A DNA stretch of 64,000 bases from Acidobacteriota bacterium (GCA_016713675.1 JADJOS010000001.1:1240001-1304000), one strand, 5' to 3'. Positions 9,447 through 19,376 are shown, counted from the first letter of the stretch. Made by a program: numbers and translations. Notes: a model not told the origin generated them from the sequence alone.

Positions 9447-10150
9447 TGCAGAGGTTCCTGACAGCACACTGGCAAGACCTGATAATGGCCAACTATGCGG
9501 TGGATCCGTCGCTGCTGGAACCTCGTCTGCCCGCCGGAACCGAACTCGATCTGCAGGACGGCAAATGCTTTGTCAGCCTCGTTGGGTTCATGTTTCTCGA
9601 TACCCGTGTGTTGGGGATCCCGATCCCGTATCATATCGATTTCGAAGAGGTGAACTTACGCTTTTACAACAAACGCGTATTCAATGGAGAAACTCGCCGA
9701 GCGGTATGTTTTGTAAAGGAGATAGTTCCACGATTTGCGATCTCAACCGTCGCTCGCGTCTTATACGGTGAGCCGTACGAATGTTGGTCAATGAGCCACA
9801 TGCGAACCGAAACAACCGTCTCATACGACTGGTCAAAAGGCGACTGCCGCAATCACCTGAGCGTCGAGATCGACCAAAGCGTCGGTGTTCCCGCCGAGGG
9901 TACGCACGGCGAATTCATCATAGAACACTATTGGGGCTACACAAAACGCGGCGGCAACCGCGTCGATGAATACAAAGTGGCGCATCCGAAATGGGAACTC
10001 TTTTCCGTCAAAAACGAAGTGATCGACGTCGATTTTGGCGGCACCTACGGCGCCGAATTTGCGTTCCTTGCAAACGAAAAACCTCACTCCGTCTTACTAG
10101 CAAAAGGCTCGGAAGTATCTGTTTACAAGGGAGCTAGAATTAGCACTTAG
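9446..10150 (+). CDS. DUF2071 family protein (YqjF-like)
   Basis: A 234-residue cytoplasmic protein of the DUF2071 family, recognisable from the opening segment with HWQDLIMANYAVDPSLLEPR and the following FVSLVGFMF stretch. The family has an acetoacetate-decarboxylase-like fold and no established general function. The ATG at 9446 shares its A with the last base of the selB stop, so translational coupling is likely. No signal peptide or membrane segment is present. Confidence 0.88.
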   Translation: MQRFLTAHWQDLIMANYAVDPSLLEPRLPAGTELDLQDGKCFVSLVGFMFLDTRVLGIPIPYHIDFEEVNLRFYNKRVFNGETRRAVCFVKEIVPRFAISTVARVLYGEPYECWSMSHMRTETTVSYDWSKGDCRNHLSVEIDQSVGVPAEGTHGEFIIEHYWGYTKRGGNRVDEYKVAHPKWELFSVKNEVIDVDFGGTYGAEFAFLANEKPHSVLLAKGSEVSVYKGARIST

Positions 10151-10156
10151 ACGTCC

Positions 10157-10183
10157 CTTTGCGGTCTTTGCGCCTCTGCGTCA
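10157..10183 (+). repeat. Degenerate 9-base tandem repeat between DUF2071 gene and folA
   Basis: Three consecutive 9-base units CTTTGCGGT, CTTTGCGCC and TCTGCGTCA fill the spacer immediately before the folA start. They share the core TTTGCG or CTGCG. Same type of element as the block at 23504-23530. Confidence 0.6.
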
Positions 10184-10194
10184 AAAAATCACTT

Positions 10195-10668
10195 ATGATC
10201 ATCGGAATCGTCGCCATCTCAAAAAATTACGCTATCGGCAAAGACGGGAAACTGCCGTGGCATTACAGCGCCGATCTTAAGTTTTTTAAGGAAATGACGA
10301 CGGGAAATGCGGTCGTCATGGGAGCAAACACGTGGCGTTCGATCGGGCGTCCGCTGCCAAACCGTCTCAACATTGTCCTCAGCCGGTCAGGCAATGTCGA
10401 GATACCGCCTGACGTAATGCGGTTCGCAAGCAAAGACGCTGTGATTGCGTTTGCGCGAGATTTCGACAATGACATCTACATAATCGGCGGAGCCAAAACA
10501 TACTCCGATTTTGCGGACGTGATCAACCGTTGGATAGTGACGTTCGTGCCCATCGAGGTCGAGGACGCAGACATATTTATGCCGCATGGTTTTCTCGACA
10601 ATTTCATAGAGATCGAAAACCACGATCTCGGCGACGATCTGCACGTCAAAATACTGCAGCGGAAATGA
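10195..10668 (+). CDS. folA: Dihydrofolate reductase
   Basis: Reduces dihydrofolate to tetrahydrofolate with NADPH, supplying one-carbon carriers. The 157-residue form starts at the ATG at 10195 (MIIGIVAISKNYAIGKDGKLPW), which matches the universally conserved DHFR N-terminus with the IG.....LPW active-site loop; an upstream in-frame TTG at 10159 would add residues encoded by the repeat and is rejected. The NADPH-binding GANTWRSIGRPLPNR segment follows at about residue 45, and IYIIGGAKTY near residue 95 is the second cofactor motif. thyA is not adjacent. Confidence 0.95.
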   Translation: MIIGIVAISKNYAIGKDGKLPWHYSADLKFFKEMTTGNAVVMGANTWRSIGRPLPNRLNIVLSRSGNVEIPPDVMRFASKDAVIAFARDFDNDIYIIGGAKTYSDFADVINRWIVTFVPIEVEDADIFMPHGFLDNFIEIENHDLGDDLHVKILQRK

Positions 10669-10712
10669 AATTGGTGTAAGATAATCGCAAATTCCGACAG
10701 GAGAAAAAGCGT

Positions 10713-11009
10713 ATGATGGGCGGACGCACATGGGACGATTGGATCGAAGAATATTCCGAGAGCCACCAACACCCGATCAACAAACTAACGCATCAATTCG
10801 GCATCCCGATGATCGCAATTTCGCTGCTGCTGATACCGTCGATATTTTTCGTTGATGGCATGTGGCGGATCGCTGCAGGGCTTTTTATCGTTGGTTGGAT
10901 CCTACAGTTCATCGGCCACTATTTCGAAGGCAAGCCGCCCGAATTTATGAAAGATTACCGTTTCCTTTTTGTCGGCTTACGCTGGTGGATGAAGAAAACC
11001 TTTGGGTAA
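10713..11009 (+). CDS. DUF962 / Mpo1-like membrane protein
   Basis: A 98-residue protein of the DUF962 family related to yeast Mpo1, a 2-hydroxy fatty acid dioxygenase. It has the family histidines in SHQHPINKLTHQFGIP and FIGHYFEGKPPEF, and two hydrophobic segments (about 35-50 and 52-68). An AGGAG lies upstream of the start. Whether the bacterial protein oxidises 2-hydroxy fatty acids is only a family-based suggestion. Confidence 0.88.
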   Translation: MMGGRTWDDWIEEYSESHQHPINKLTHQFGIPMIAISLLLIPSIFFVDGMWRIAAGLFIVGWILQFIGHYFEGKPPEFMKDYRFLFVGLRWWMKKTFG

Positions 11010-11016
11010 ACGCGTT

Positions 11017-11051
11017 GCTGAAAGCTGCTAGCTGGCGACTGACATCTGTTT
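11017..11051 (+). repeat. Degenerate 7-base tandem repeat upstream of the FGGY kinase
   Basis: Five consecutive heptamers GCTGAAA, GCTGCTA, GCTGGCG, ACTGACA and TCTGTTT share the frame CTG at positions 2-4. The block starts eight bases after the stop codon of the previous gene. One of a set of period-7 spacers in this window. Confidence 0.6.
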
Positions 11052-11081
11052 TTTACATCGGGCCGCGACGGTCTCAATCCC

Positions 11082-12455
11082 TTGAAACAACCTCTGATCC
11101 TATCTCTCGATATCGGCACATCGAGCGTTCGCGCCGCAATTTATGATTCCGACGCAAATCCGATCCCACGTGCTTCGGTCAAGATCGAGCGCTCATTTAG
11201 CGTTACGCCCGACGGTGGATTTGAGATCGATACGGGCCTTGCGATCGATCAGGTCGTGGCTACGATCGATCAGGTCCTCGAAAAAACAAACAAACTAAAG
11301 GGCGAGATCGCGTATGTCGCATCGTGCTCATTCTGGCACAGCCTAGTCGGTGTCGATGCGAGAGGCGATCACACGCCCGTCGTTCTAGGCTGGGCCGACA
11401 CGCGGGGCCGTGCGTTTACTTCCGTCCTTCGAAAGCGCTTTGACGAGACCGCAATTCACAACCGAACCGGTGCCAGATTTCACTCCAGCTTTTGGCCGGC
11501 AAAGCTGATGTGGCTGCGAAAGGAATTTCCGGATGCATTTTCGCAAGCTGCGGTGCTGATGTCGTTTAGCGATCTTTTGGGTTTCCGGTTTTTTGATGAA
11601 ATGGCCACGAGCGTCTCGATGGCTTCGGGAACCGGCATTTTCGATATCCGAAAATGCGCATGGGACGCGGAGTTGATCAAATATCTGAAGATCAAGCCGG
11701 CCATGCTTCCCACAATCGCGGCGGACGATCAAACATTTAAGCTCAACAAAAAATACGCAAAACGCTGGCCGCGGCTCGCTAATGCCGAATGGTTTCCGAC
11801 GATCGCGGACGGCGCCGCTGATAATATCGGTTCGGGCTGCATGACAAAGTCGAAAGCAGCGTTGATGGTCGGCACATCCGGGGCGATGCGTGTCGCATAC
11901 GAGGGCCAACTGCCCGCGAAGATTCCCGACGGCCTCTGGTGCTACCGCATCGACCGCCGACGCGTCATCCTCGGCGGAGCATTGTCCGACGGCGGCAATC
12001 TATACGCGTGGATGAAAAAGAACCTTAATCTGCCAAAGGACGCCGAACAACAGATTGCAACCCGCTTGCTCGGAGCCCACGGATTAACCGTCGCACCGTA
12101 TTTTCACGGAGAACGCAGTACGCTTTACCGCGAAGACGCCCAAGGCGGGATCAACGGCCTCACCGCGGCGAACGATTCCATCGACATTCTCCAAGCCGCG
12201 ATGGAATCGGTCGCCTATCGCTTCGCCGAAATCTTAAAACAGCTAAACTCGGTCGTAAGAGTAAAAGAAATAGTCGCCTCCGGCGGAGCCCTCCGCGATT
12301 CTCCCGTCTGGACGCGGATAATCTCGGACGTACTGGGCCGCGAACTGACCATGAGCAGCGTCCAGGAATCATCTTTGCGAGGTGCCGTTTTGCTTGCACT
12401 CGAAAGTATTGGCAGAATAGACAGTATCGACTCAAACCAAATTTTGCTCGCTTGA
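11082..12455 (+). CDS. FGGY-family carbohydrate kinase, gluconokinase-like
   Basis: A 457-residue sugar kinase. The ASKHA phosphate-1 motif is LSLDIGTSSVRAAIYD near the N-terminus, the phosphate-2 region is around ALMVGTSGAMRV, and the adenosine motif is VASGGALRDSPVWTRI near residue 400, all in the usual FGGY order. The short insert pattern resembles gluconate kinases, and the immediate downstream partner is transketolase, which fits feeding of a sugar acid or pentulose into the pentose phosphate pathway. The start codon is TTG. Its stop overlaps a TTG that could also start the transketolase gene, so the two form an operon. Substrate is not determined. Confidence 0.85.
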   Translation: MKQPLILSLDIGTSSVRAAIYDSDANPIPRASVKIERSFSVTPDGGFEIDTGLAIDQVVATIDQVLEKTNKLKGEIAYVASCSFWHSLVGVDARGDHTPVVLGWADTRGRAFTSVLRKRFDETAIHNRTGARFHSSFWPAKLMWLRKEFPDAFSQAAVLMSFSDLLGFRFFDEMATSVSMASGTGIFDIRKCAWDAELIKYLKIKPAMLPTIAADDQTFKLNKKYAKRWPRLANAEWFPTIADGAADNIGSGCMTKSKAALMVGTSGAMRVAYEGQLPAKIPDGLWCYRIDRRRVILGGALSDGGNLYAWMKKNLNLPKDAEQQIATRLLGAHGLTVAPYFHGERSTLYREDAQGGINGLTAANDSIDILQAAMESVAYRFAEILKQLNSVVRVKEIVASGGALRDSPVWTRIISDVLGRELTMSSVQESSLRGAVLLALESIGRIDSIDSNQILLA

Positions 12456-12466
12456 TCAATTTCCAA

Positions 12467-14485
12467 ATGACAACTGAAAAACTCAACCTCGACCAACTCT
12501 GTATCAACACCATTCGCACACTTTCGCTGGATGCTATTCAGAAGGCGAATTCCGGGCATCCGGGGCTGCCGCTTGGGATGGCACCTGCGGCGTATGTGTT
12601 GTGGACCAAGTTTCTGCGGCACAACCCGAAGAATCCGAAGTGGTTTGGCCGCGACCGGTTTTTGTTGTCGGGCGGGCATGGGTCGATGCTGATCTACAGC
12701 TTACTGCATCTGACGGGCTATGATCTGTCTATGGACGAGATCAAGCGGTTCCGGCAATTACATTCGAAAACGCCGGGGCACCCTGAGAATATTATGACTG
12801 CGGGCGTCGAGGTGACGACAGGGCCGTTGGGACAAGGCTTTGCGAACGGCGTCGGAATGGGCATCGCTCAGGCTCATCTGGCGGCGAAGTTCAACAAAAA
12901 AGGCTTTCCTGTCGCCGACGGATTCATTTACAACATCTGCTCCGACGGCGATTTGATGGAGGGCGTCAGTTACGAGGCTGCTTCGCTGGCCGGGCATCTG
13001 AAGCTCGGCAATCTGATCTATCTCTACGACGACAACCAGATCACGATCGACGGTTCGACCGATCTCGCGTTTACCGAGGACCGGACCAAGCGGTTCGAGG
13101 CTGCAGGTTGGCACGTCTCTGAGGTCGCTGACGGCAACGATCTGAAAGCGATCGAAAAAGCGATCAAGGACGCTCAGAAGGTCAAAAACAAACCGTCGCT
13201 GATCCGAGTTCACACGATAATCGGTTTCGGGATGCCGAAACAGGGAACGAGCAAGGCCCATTCCGATGCTCCGGGCGAAGAGGCCGTCAAGGAAACAAAG
13301 CGCAATCTCGGTTGGCCTGAGGACAAGAGCTTTTACGTCCCGAAAGAGGTTTCCGCACACATGCGGCAAGCTGTAAAAAACGGTGCCGCAATCGAAAAGG
13401 AATGGGAGGCTCTCGTTAAACAGTACGGGAAGACTCATCCCGAACTCGGTGCCGCGTTCGCATCGATCCGCAGCGATTCGCTGCCCGACGGTTGGGAGAA
13501 AAGCTTGCCGAAATTCGACGGGGTCGAGGCAAAAGCAACACGCGCATACAGCGGCGATGTGATCAATGCCATTGCCGATACCATTCCGCAGATGCTCGGC
13601 GGCTCGGGCGATCTGACGCCTTCAAACAACACTTACATCAAATCATCAGCCGATATTCAATCCGGGCGATTTGAGAACCGCAACGTCCACTACGGCATTC
13701 GCGAACACGCGATGGGCTCACTGATGAACGGCATGGCACTGTACGGCGGCGTGATTCCTTTTGGCGGTACGTTTCAGACGTTCTCCGATTATATGCGGCC
13801 GGCGATCAGGCTAGCGGCGTTGTCGCAGATCCGGACGATCTTTGTCTTCACCCACGACTCGATCGGCCTCGGCGAAGACGGTCCAACGCACCAATCCGTC
13901 GAACACATCGCCGCGATGCGTGCGATACCAAATCTCGCGGTCATTCGCCCGTGCGACGCCCACGAAACCCGCGAAGCCTGGCGCGCCGCACTAAAACGGA
14001 CAAAAGCCCCGACCGCATTCGCCCTATCACGCCAAAAGGTCGCTCTCATCGACCGCAAAAAATTCGGTGACGCAAAGGGCCTGCACAAAGGTGCATATAT
14101 TCTCGCCGAGGCCGAAACAAAAGCCGGAAAGGCTGCAACACCAAAACTCATTCTGATCGCCACCGGCTCCGAAGTCGGCCTGGCAATGGAGGCTCGCGAA
14201 AAGCTAAACGCCGAAGGCACGCCGACCCGCGTAGTCTCAATGCCATGCTGGGAATTCTTCGACGCTCAGCCGCAAAAATACCGCGACGAGATCCTGCCGC
14301 CAAAGGTAACGGCCCGTCTCGCCATCGAAGCCGGCGTTTCACAGGGCTGGCATAAATACACGGGCGACAGCGGCGACATTCTCGCCGTCGATAAATTCGG
14401 AGCCTCGGCACCTGCGGAAGATGTGTTCCGGGATTACGGTTATACAGTCGAAAATTTATTAAAGCTCGCAAAAGCGTTGATCTAG
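12467..14485 (+). CDS. tkt: Transketolase
   Basis: Thiamine-diphosphate enzyme moving two-carbon units between sugar phosphates in the pentose phosphate pathway. The 672-residue form from ATG 12467 (MTTEKLNLDQLCINTIRTLS) has the normal length; an in-frame TTG at 12452 is possible. Seen are the substrate-contact SGHPGLPLGMAP near the N-terminus, the ThDP/Mg motif SDGDLMEG through NQITIDG (about 165-195), the catalytic-Glu region NVHYGIREHAMG (about 405) and the DSIGLGEDGPTHQ segment (about 465). The C-terminal domain is complete. The gene follows the sugar kinase without a gap. Confidence 0.96.
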   Translation: MTTEKLNLDQLCINTIRTLSLDAIQKANSGHPGLPLGMAPAAYVLWTKFLRHNPKNPKWFGRDRFLLSGGHGSMLIYSLLHLTGYDLSMDEIKRFRQLHSKTPGHPENIMTAGVEVTTGPLGQGFANGVGMGIAQAHLAAKFNKKGFPVADGFIYNICSDGDLMEGVSYEAASLAGHLKLGNLIYLYDDNQITIDGSTDLAFTEDRTKRFEAAGWHVSEVADGNDLKAIEKAIKDAQKVKNKPSLIRVHTIIGFGMPKQGTSKAHSDAPGEEAVKETKRNLGWPEDKSFYVPKEVSAHMRQAVKNGAAIEKEWEALVKQYGKTHPELGAAFASIRSDSLPDGWEKSLPKFDGVEAKATRAYSGDVINAIADTIPQMLGGSGDLTPSNNTYIKSSADIQSGRFENRNVHYGIREHAMGSLMNGMALYGGVIPFGGTFQTFSDYMRPAIRLAALSQIRTIFVFTHDSIGLGEDGPTHQSVEHIAAMRAIPNLAVIRPCDAHETREAWRAALKRTKAPTAFALSRQKVALIDRKKFGDAKGLHKGAYILAEAETKAGKAATPKLILIATGSEVGLAMEAREKLNAEGTPTRVVSMPCWEFFDAQPQKYRDEILPPKVTARLAIEAGVSQGWHKYTGDSGDILAVDKFGASAPAEDVFRDYGYTVENLLKLAKALI

Positions 14486-14487
14486 CT

Positions 14488-15951
14488 ATGAAGTTTGCAT
14501 ATGTGAGAATGATATTGTTGGTAATGAGCACGGTTTTGGTGTCGCTGGTCTCGCTTTACGGCCAGACCCCAGAACAGCTAAAGCGTGCGTCGGAGCACTT
14601 CAAACAGGGCAACGAACATTACCGCAACGATCGCTACGATGCCGCAATTGCAAGTTTTTCTGAGTATCTTAAGATCCAACCTCGTGGTGAAACTGCTTGG
14701 TACAATCGGGGATTAGCATACCGTTTGAAAGCCGAATTGGCGATGAGCCGGCTGGACTTTGATAGGGCTGAGGCTGACTTTTCTCAGGCCATCAAGGTAA
14801 ACCCAAAAAACGCCGATTACTGGTCCGAGCGTGGAGTGGTACGAATTAGGCTCGCTGAGATCGACACAGCCAAACGGCCGCAGGCTATCACGGATTTCAC
14901 TGAAGCGATCAAGTTGAATCCGCGCCTTTCTCAGGCTTACAGCGGACGCGGACAGATGTACGAGGCCCAGCGTGACAATGCCAAAGCAATGGCCGACGTC
15001 AATGAGGCTATCAGGTTGAATCCGAAGGACTTCGTTGCCCTCTTCACACGCGGAAAGCTCTTTTCAGTCTCAAAGAAATACACAGCAGCCCGGGCCGACC
15101 TTGAAAAGGCGATCAAGCTTTATCCAAATTATGACCTGGCGAAATCGCATCTCAACTACGTAAATTCAGAGTTGGCAAAGGCTAATCCGACCAAGGTCGC
15201 GGTGGGGGGAACGACTCCACCAGTTGCAACGATAGCGATCACCGATCCGTACGACGGCCGAATACTCGCGGAAAATGCTCTCAAGGCAGGAAACTACTTG
15301 TCGGCTATCGATCTGGCGACATGGTCATTAGTACTGATCAAGCTTGACGCGGAAGGTACACCGAGCAAAGATATGTTGACGAACGTTTATTTTGATCTCC
15401 TGATCACGCGTGCCCGATCTTATGAAGCCCTTAGGCGATTCACGGAGTCAGATCGGGACCGAGGGACCATCGCAATGGCCGGTATGAAAGGCATGAATCG
15501 TTATCTTGACGCAGCAGATGTCGAATTGCAGAAAGATAAGATCATGCAGGGAACGGGTTTTCTCTTTGCTCAGACCCAGACGATCACTGCTACGTCAATA
15601 TGCGATCAGTCGCTGGGATCAACCATGGAATGGGCAGATCTTGTGATCAAGAATCGGCCTAATGACGAAATTCGACGGGGAGCCGGAGCAGCATTGTACG
15701 GTGTCAAGGAGATATGTTCGACCACTTATATCATCCACGCGATGTACCAGTCCGGTTCGACGATGCTCTCGTCCGTAAACGCCTCCAAGGCACGCATCGA
15801 CGCGGTTGCATCGCTTACGACCGCGATAAGCCTTTCGCCAAAGAACCGAAAGGCCTATCAAGATCGGGCAAAACTGTATCGTGCGCTCGGAAAAGCAGAC
15901 CTGGCAGCCGCAGACGAACAAAAGGTCCGCGAGCTGCCGCCTTCAAAATGA
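14488..15951 (+). CDS. Secreted TPR-repeat protein
   Basis: A 487-residue exported protein beginning two bases after transketolase. Signal peptide about residues 1-26 (hydrophobic stretch MILLVMSTVLVSLVSLYGQ). Four to five TPR repeats cover about residues 30-230, including motifs such as YDAAIASFSEYLKIQP and AITDFTEAIKLNPRL. A middle region of unknown fold follows, then a last TPR-like pair at about 440-480 (ASLTTAISLSPKNRKAYQDR). Probably a periplasmic protein-binding scaffold; it has no evident functional link with the preceding sugar genes despite the tight spacing. Confidence 0.82.
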   Translation: MKFAYVRMILLVMSTVLVSLVSLYGQTPEQLKRASEHFKQGNEHYRNDRYDAAIASFSEYLKIQPRGETAWYNRGLAYRLKAELAMSRLDFDRAEADFSQAIKVNPKNADYWSERGVVRIRLAEIDTAKRPQAITDFTEAIKLNPRLSQAYSGRGQMYEAQRDNAKAMADVNEAIRLNPKDFVALFTRGKLFSVSKKYTAARADLEKAIKLYPNYDLAKSHLNYVNSELAKANPTKVAVGGTTPPVATIAITDPYDGRILAENALKAGNYLSAIDLATWSLVLIKLDAEGTPSKDMLTNVYFDLLITRARSYEALRRFTESDRDRGTIAMAGMKGMNRYLDAADVELQKDKIMQGTGFLFAQTQTITATSICDQSLGSTMEWADLVIKNRPNDEIRRGAGAALYGVKEICSTTYIIHAMYQSGSTMLSSVNASKARIDAVASLTTAISLSPKNRKAYQDRAKLYRALGKADLAAADEQKVRELPPSK

Positions 15952-16008
15952 AAGCTTGAGTTTAATGAAGTCCTTACGGTGTCTAATTAGCTCCGTTCGG
16001 TGACCCTT

Positions 16009-17130
16009 ATGGACCTGCATTCCATCTCAACACCATCCTTGATCTTGGACATGTCACGCGTTCGACGTAACGCCGAGCAAATATCGTTAATAGCGGCCGA
16101 CGGTGGAGCACGTTTGCGACCGCATATAAAGACCCACAAATGTGTCGAGGTCGCCCGCATTCAAACCACCGGACATAACGGTGCGATTACGGTTTCGACG
16201 CTCGCTGAGGCCCGGGCGTTTGCGGCTAATGGTTTCAATGACATAACTTATGCTGTGCCGATCGAACCCGGGAAATTTGCTGACGCGATCGAGATATTGC
16301 GAAGCGGCTCAAAGCTCAATTTACTCACCGACGATGCCGAAACTGCAAAACAGCTCGACGCGGCTGCCGGGCGAGCAGGTGTGAAATTCAACGTGTTCGT
16401 AAAGATCGATTGCGGCACACACCGCGTCGGCGTTGAGCCGCACACTGCTGATGCTATTGAGATTCCGCGACAACTTTCGGATGCGCAAAATCTGCATTTC
16501 GCCGGAATTCTCACGCACGCCGGACATTCGTATGACGTCCAAACCGTTGAGGAGATTAAGGCAGTTGCTCGTCACGAACGTGATTGCATGGTCGATCTGG
16601 CGACGAGATTGAGGGAAACGAGCATCGAGGTCCCAACCGTCAGTATTGGTTCGACGCCGACGATAAATCACATCGACCATCTCGACGGCATCGACGAAGT
16701 TCGGCCGGGAAATTACATTTTCTTCGACAATTTTCAAGCGACGCTCGGCAGTTGCTCGTTTGAAGATACGGCTTTGACCGTACTTGCGGCGGTCGTGCAT
16801 CGCAACGCGTCGCGGCGAAAATTGGTAATAGACGCCGGCGGCATCGCAATGTCAAAAGATCGCGGCCCGGTCGGCCTCGACCCGACGTGTGGTTATGGCC
16901 GCGTCCTTGATCTCGAAGGCGTCGACACAGGAATGCGTCTCACATCGCTCTCGCAGGAACACGGCGTGATCCACGCCGGAGAAGATACCGCATTCGATCG
17001 TTTCAAGGTCGGAGACCGCATTCGGATCCTTGCAAATCACTCATGTATGACCGCCGCCCAGCATTCGCATTACAATGTTCTGGAAAGCGGCGAGATCGTT
17101 GACCGTTGGAAAATTAATTCCGGTTGGTGA
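16009..17130 (+). CDS. Alanine racemase N-domain PLP enzyme, D-threonine aldolase / D-serine dehydratase-like
   Basis: A fold-type III PLP enzyme of about 373 residues. The lysine that binds PLP is in RPHIKTHK (Lys41 from ATG 16009), the mark of the D-threonine aldolase / DSD1 group. The C-terminal metal-binding part is visible as NHSCMTAAQHSHYNV, with His and Cys ligands as in this group. Expected reaction is cleavage of D-threonine-type beta-hydroxy amino acids or dehydration of D-serine; the two cannot be separated by eye. A GTG three codons upstream (16000) is an alternative start. Confidence 0.86.
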   Translation: MDLHSISTPSLILDMSRVRRNAEQISLIAADGGARLRPHIKTHKCVEVARIQTTGHNGAITVSTLAEARAFAANGFNDITYAVPIEPGKFADAIEILRSGSKLNLLTDDAETAKQLDAAAGRAGVKFNVFVKIDCGTHRVGVEPHTADAIEIPRQLSDAQNLHFAGILTHAGHSYDVQTVEEIKAVARHERDCMVDLATRLRETSIEVPTVSIGSTPTINHIDHLDGIDEVRPGNYIFFDNFQATLGSCSFEDTALTVLAAVVHRNASRRKLVIDAGGIAMSKDRGPVGLDPTCGYGRVLDLEGVDTGMRLTSLSQEHGVIHAGEDTAFDRFKVGDRIRILANHSCMTAAQHSHYNVLESGEIVDRWKINSGW

Positions 17131-17177
17131 TACCGGAAATTTGTGGTCTACGCTTTACTGTTTGGAGAAACGGTAAA

Positions 17178-18845
17178 ATGAGCAAAATAACCACCCGCTC
17201 TTATATAGTCCTGGCGACGTTATTTTTATCCCTTGCGATTGGCTCAAATGCGCAAACGACTGGCTTTTCCTACAAGATCAGACCAACTCCACTCTCGGAC
17301 CGGACCGAACTAAACATTTCTCTTAGTTTTCAAAATAAGAACAGCGAGCCGCTTACGGTAAAACTGCCGTCCGATTGTTTCGGAACTCCCGACCTTTCCA
17401 AGTATGTGTCCCGCTTTGAAGGCATCGCGGGCACCACCGTACAAGACGCCGAAAGCTCGACTGAGCGTCGCGTTAAGCCAAACTCGGATGGCACAGTTTC
17501 GCTTCGATACACGCTTTCTTACGACCCGAAGGCGATGGATGCGTCGCCGTATTCGCCAAACACTAGCGCCGGGCATTTTCACCTCGCGGGCTGTCAATAC
17601 TTGCTGCCGATCGGAGACATCAATCAGAAAGTGCCGTACCAGATCGAGATCGACGGAATTCCGTCCGGTTGGAAGATATATTCGACGATCAGTGCGAACG
17701 CTTCAAAATATTCGGTCCAATCGAGCTATGATGACCTGAGTTCGTCAGCCATCGGCGGCGGTGCGAATGGTCACATTTTTAACACAAAAAAGGGACGCGT
17801 CGCAGTTTTTGCTCATGGTGATCTTCATATCCCGCGGGCCAAGATATATGCGTCGATAGAACAGATCATTCGCGCCGAACGTGCGTGGTTTAATGACTAT
17901 GAGCAGCCCAACTATACGATCGTCCTCGCACCGCGAAGCAATGTTAACGCGGGTTATGCTCCCGACAACGGTTTTATTTGTTTTGTTGACCCAAAGACCA
18001 AGATCGAAGATCTGTACGTGCTCGTCGCTCACGAGTTCTTTCACAATTGGCTCCCGAATAAGATCGAGATAATTCAAGACAAGAAATATTCCGATGTGAG
18101 GTTGGAATGGTTTTCCGAAGGGTTTACCGACTATTTCGCCCGCAAAATATTGACCGAGGCGAAGCTTATGACGGCGGATGAGATTGTCACCTGGGTAAAT
18201 CAAAACACCCACAACATTGCCGATAATCCGCATCGGGCGAAAGGTTACGATGAGCTTATCGATCTGGGTAAAACGGGCAAATTCGACGGTGTTGCGAAAA
18301 AGCTCGCCTATTTTCGCGGAGCATTGATCGCGTTAAATTGGGACGCTCAGATTCGGCGTTCACGTAAAGATAAAGATCTGGGCGATCTTATCCGAGAGCT
18401 GTATAGGCTCGCGGCCGCGTCGAAAGGCAATATAACTGAGGATACGTTAGTAAAAATTGCTAGCGAAAATGGCGTCGACGCCAAGGGCGATATCGAACGA
18501 TATATTATGCGAGGCGAGCCGATCGTTCCTGACGAACGAGCAATTCCCAGATACAGACTTCACCTCATCGAAAAGCCTTCGTTCGAAATAGGATTTTCAC
18601 TCGAAGAAACGCGAAAAGCAAAAAAGGTCACCGCCGTGAACAAGAACGGACCTGCCTACAAAGCCGGTTTGCGAGACGGAATGGGTTTCGTTAGCGTCGA
18701 GAACGCTTACCGCTTTAGCAACGCGTGGAAGCCTGATCTGCCGTTGATCGTAAAAGTGACGATTAATGGTGAGGAAAAACACGTCGAGTATTTCCCGCAC
18801 GGGGTTTCGTTCAAAATCGCGGTCTTCACGAGAATGGAAAAGTAG
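17178..18845 (+). CDS. Secreted M61-like metallopeptidase with C-terminal PDZ domain
   Basis: A 555-residue exported protein starting at ATG 17178 behind a GGAG; signal peptide about 1-26 (ending GSNAQ). The zinc site is HEFFHNW at about 285-291 with the downstream glutamate in LEWFSEGFTDYFA, the arrangement of glycyl aminopeptidase-like family M61. A degenerate PDZ domain forms the last 90 residues (GPAYKAGLRDGMGFVSVENA). N-terminal about 150 residues are beta-rich as in the family. Catalytic residues appear intact, so it is probably an active periplasmic peptidase. Confidence 0.87.
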   Translation: MSKITTRSYIVLATLFLSLAIGSNAQTTGFSYKIRPTPLSDRTELNISLSFQNKNSEPLTVKLPSDCFGTPDLSKYVSRFEGIAGTTVQDAESSTERRVKPNSDGTVSLRYTLSYDPKAMDASPYSPNTSAGHFHLAGCQYLLPIGDINQKVPYQIEIDGIPSGWKIYSTISANASKYSVQSSYDDLSSSAIGGGANGHIFNTKKGRVAVFAHGDLHIPRAKIYASIEQIIRAERAWFNDYEQPNYTIVLAPRSNVNAGYAPDNGFICFVDPKTKIEDLYVLVAHEFFHNWLPNKIEIIQDKKYSDVRLEWFSEGFTDYFARKILTEAKLMTADEIVTWVNQNTHNIADNPHRAKGYDELIDLGKTGKFDGVAKKLAYFRGALIALNWDAQIRRSRKDKDLGDLIRELYRLAAASKGNITEDTLVKIASENGVDAKGDIERYIMRGEPIVPDERAIPRYRLHLIEKPSFEIGFSLEETRKAKKVTAVNKNGPAYKAGLRDGMGFVSVENAYRFSNAWKPDLPLIVKVTINGEEKHVEYFPHGVSFKIAVFTRMEK

Positions 18846-18878
18846 CAAAGTTACGTCGGGTCGACATATATTTACGAT

Positions 18879-19370
18879 ATGACAAAAGCGATCTTACTCG
18901 AACAATTCACAGCCTGCTACGACAAAGACGCCTGGTTCGTCGCGCTTAAAAACACACTTGAAGCCGTGACGGCGGACGAGGCGTTGTGGAAGCCTCAATG
19001 TTGCGATAACTCGATCTGGGAAACAGTCAGCCACCTGAACTATTACAATTTCGCCTATGTCGAACGGTTCAAGGGCGTGGATTATCAATATCCGGCGGAT
19101 GACAATGACGCGACATTTACGGCCGGCGAAGCGACTGCGGAAACGTGGAATGCAGAAACCGCGAGGCTTGACGCGATCTTGACCGAGTTTCGCGACTTGA
19201 TCGCCAACGCCGACGAGAGCAAATTCAACGAGCCCGTTTCAAAAACAAATAGGGCGTCGTGGGCGACATTGATATCAAATATCAACGCCCACAACGCCTA
19301 TCATGCCGGACAAATATTGTTGTTAAGAAAGCTGCAAGGCAGCTGGGATCGCTCAAAAGGTGTCAGCTAA
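18879..19370 (+). CDS. DinB-superfamily protein
   Basis: A 163-residue all-helical protein with the DinB/YfiT metal-binding pattern: a histidine near residue 51 in ETVSHLNYYN and the pair in INAHNAYHAGQILLLRKLQ near the C-terminus. DinB-like proteins bind a divalent metal and include thiol-dependent S-transferases, but many members have no assigned reaction. It converges on the secreted cystatin-like gene, six bases away. Confidence 0.85.
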   Translation: MTKAILLEQFTACYDKDAWFVALKNTLEAVTADEALWKPQCCDNSIWETVSHLNYYNFAYVERFKGVDYQYPADDNDATFTAGEATAETWNAETARLDAILTEFRDLIANADESKFNEPVSKTNRASWATLISNINAHNAYHAGQILLLRKLQGSWDRSKGVS

Positions 19371-19376
19371 CTCCTT

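Noticed and set aside
10159..10194. Longer DHFR start at TTG 10159
   Set aside because: The extra residues are encoded by the 9-base repeat; the ATG at 10195 gives the conserved DHFR N-terminus.
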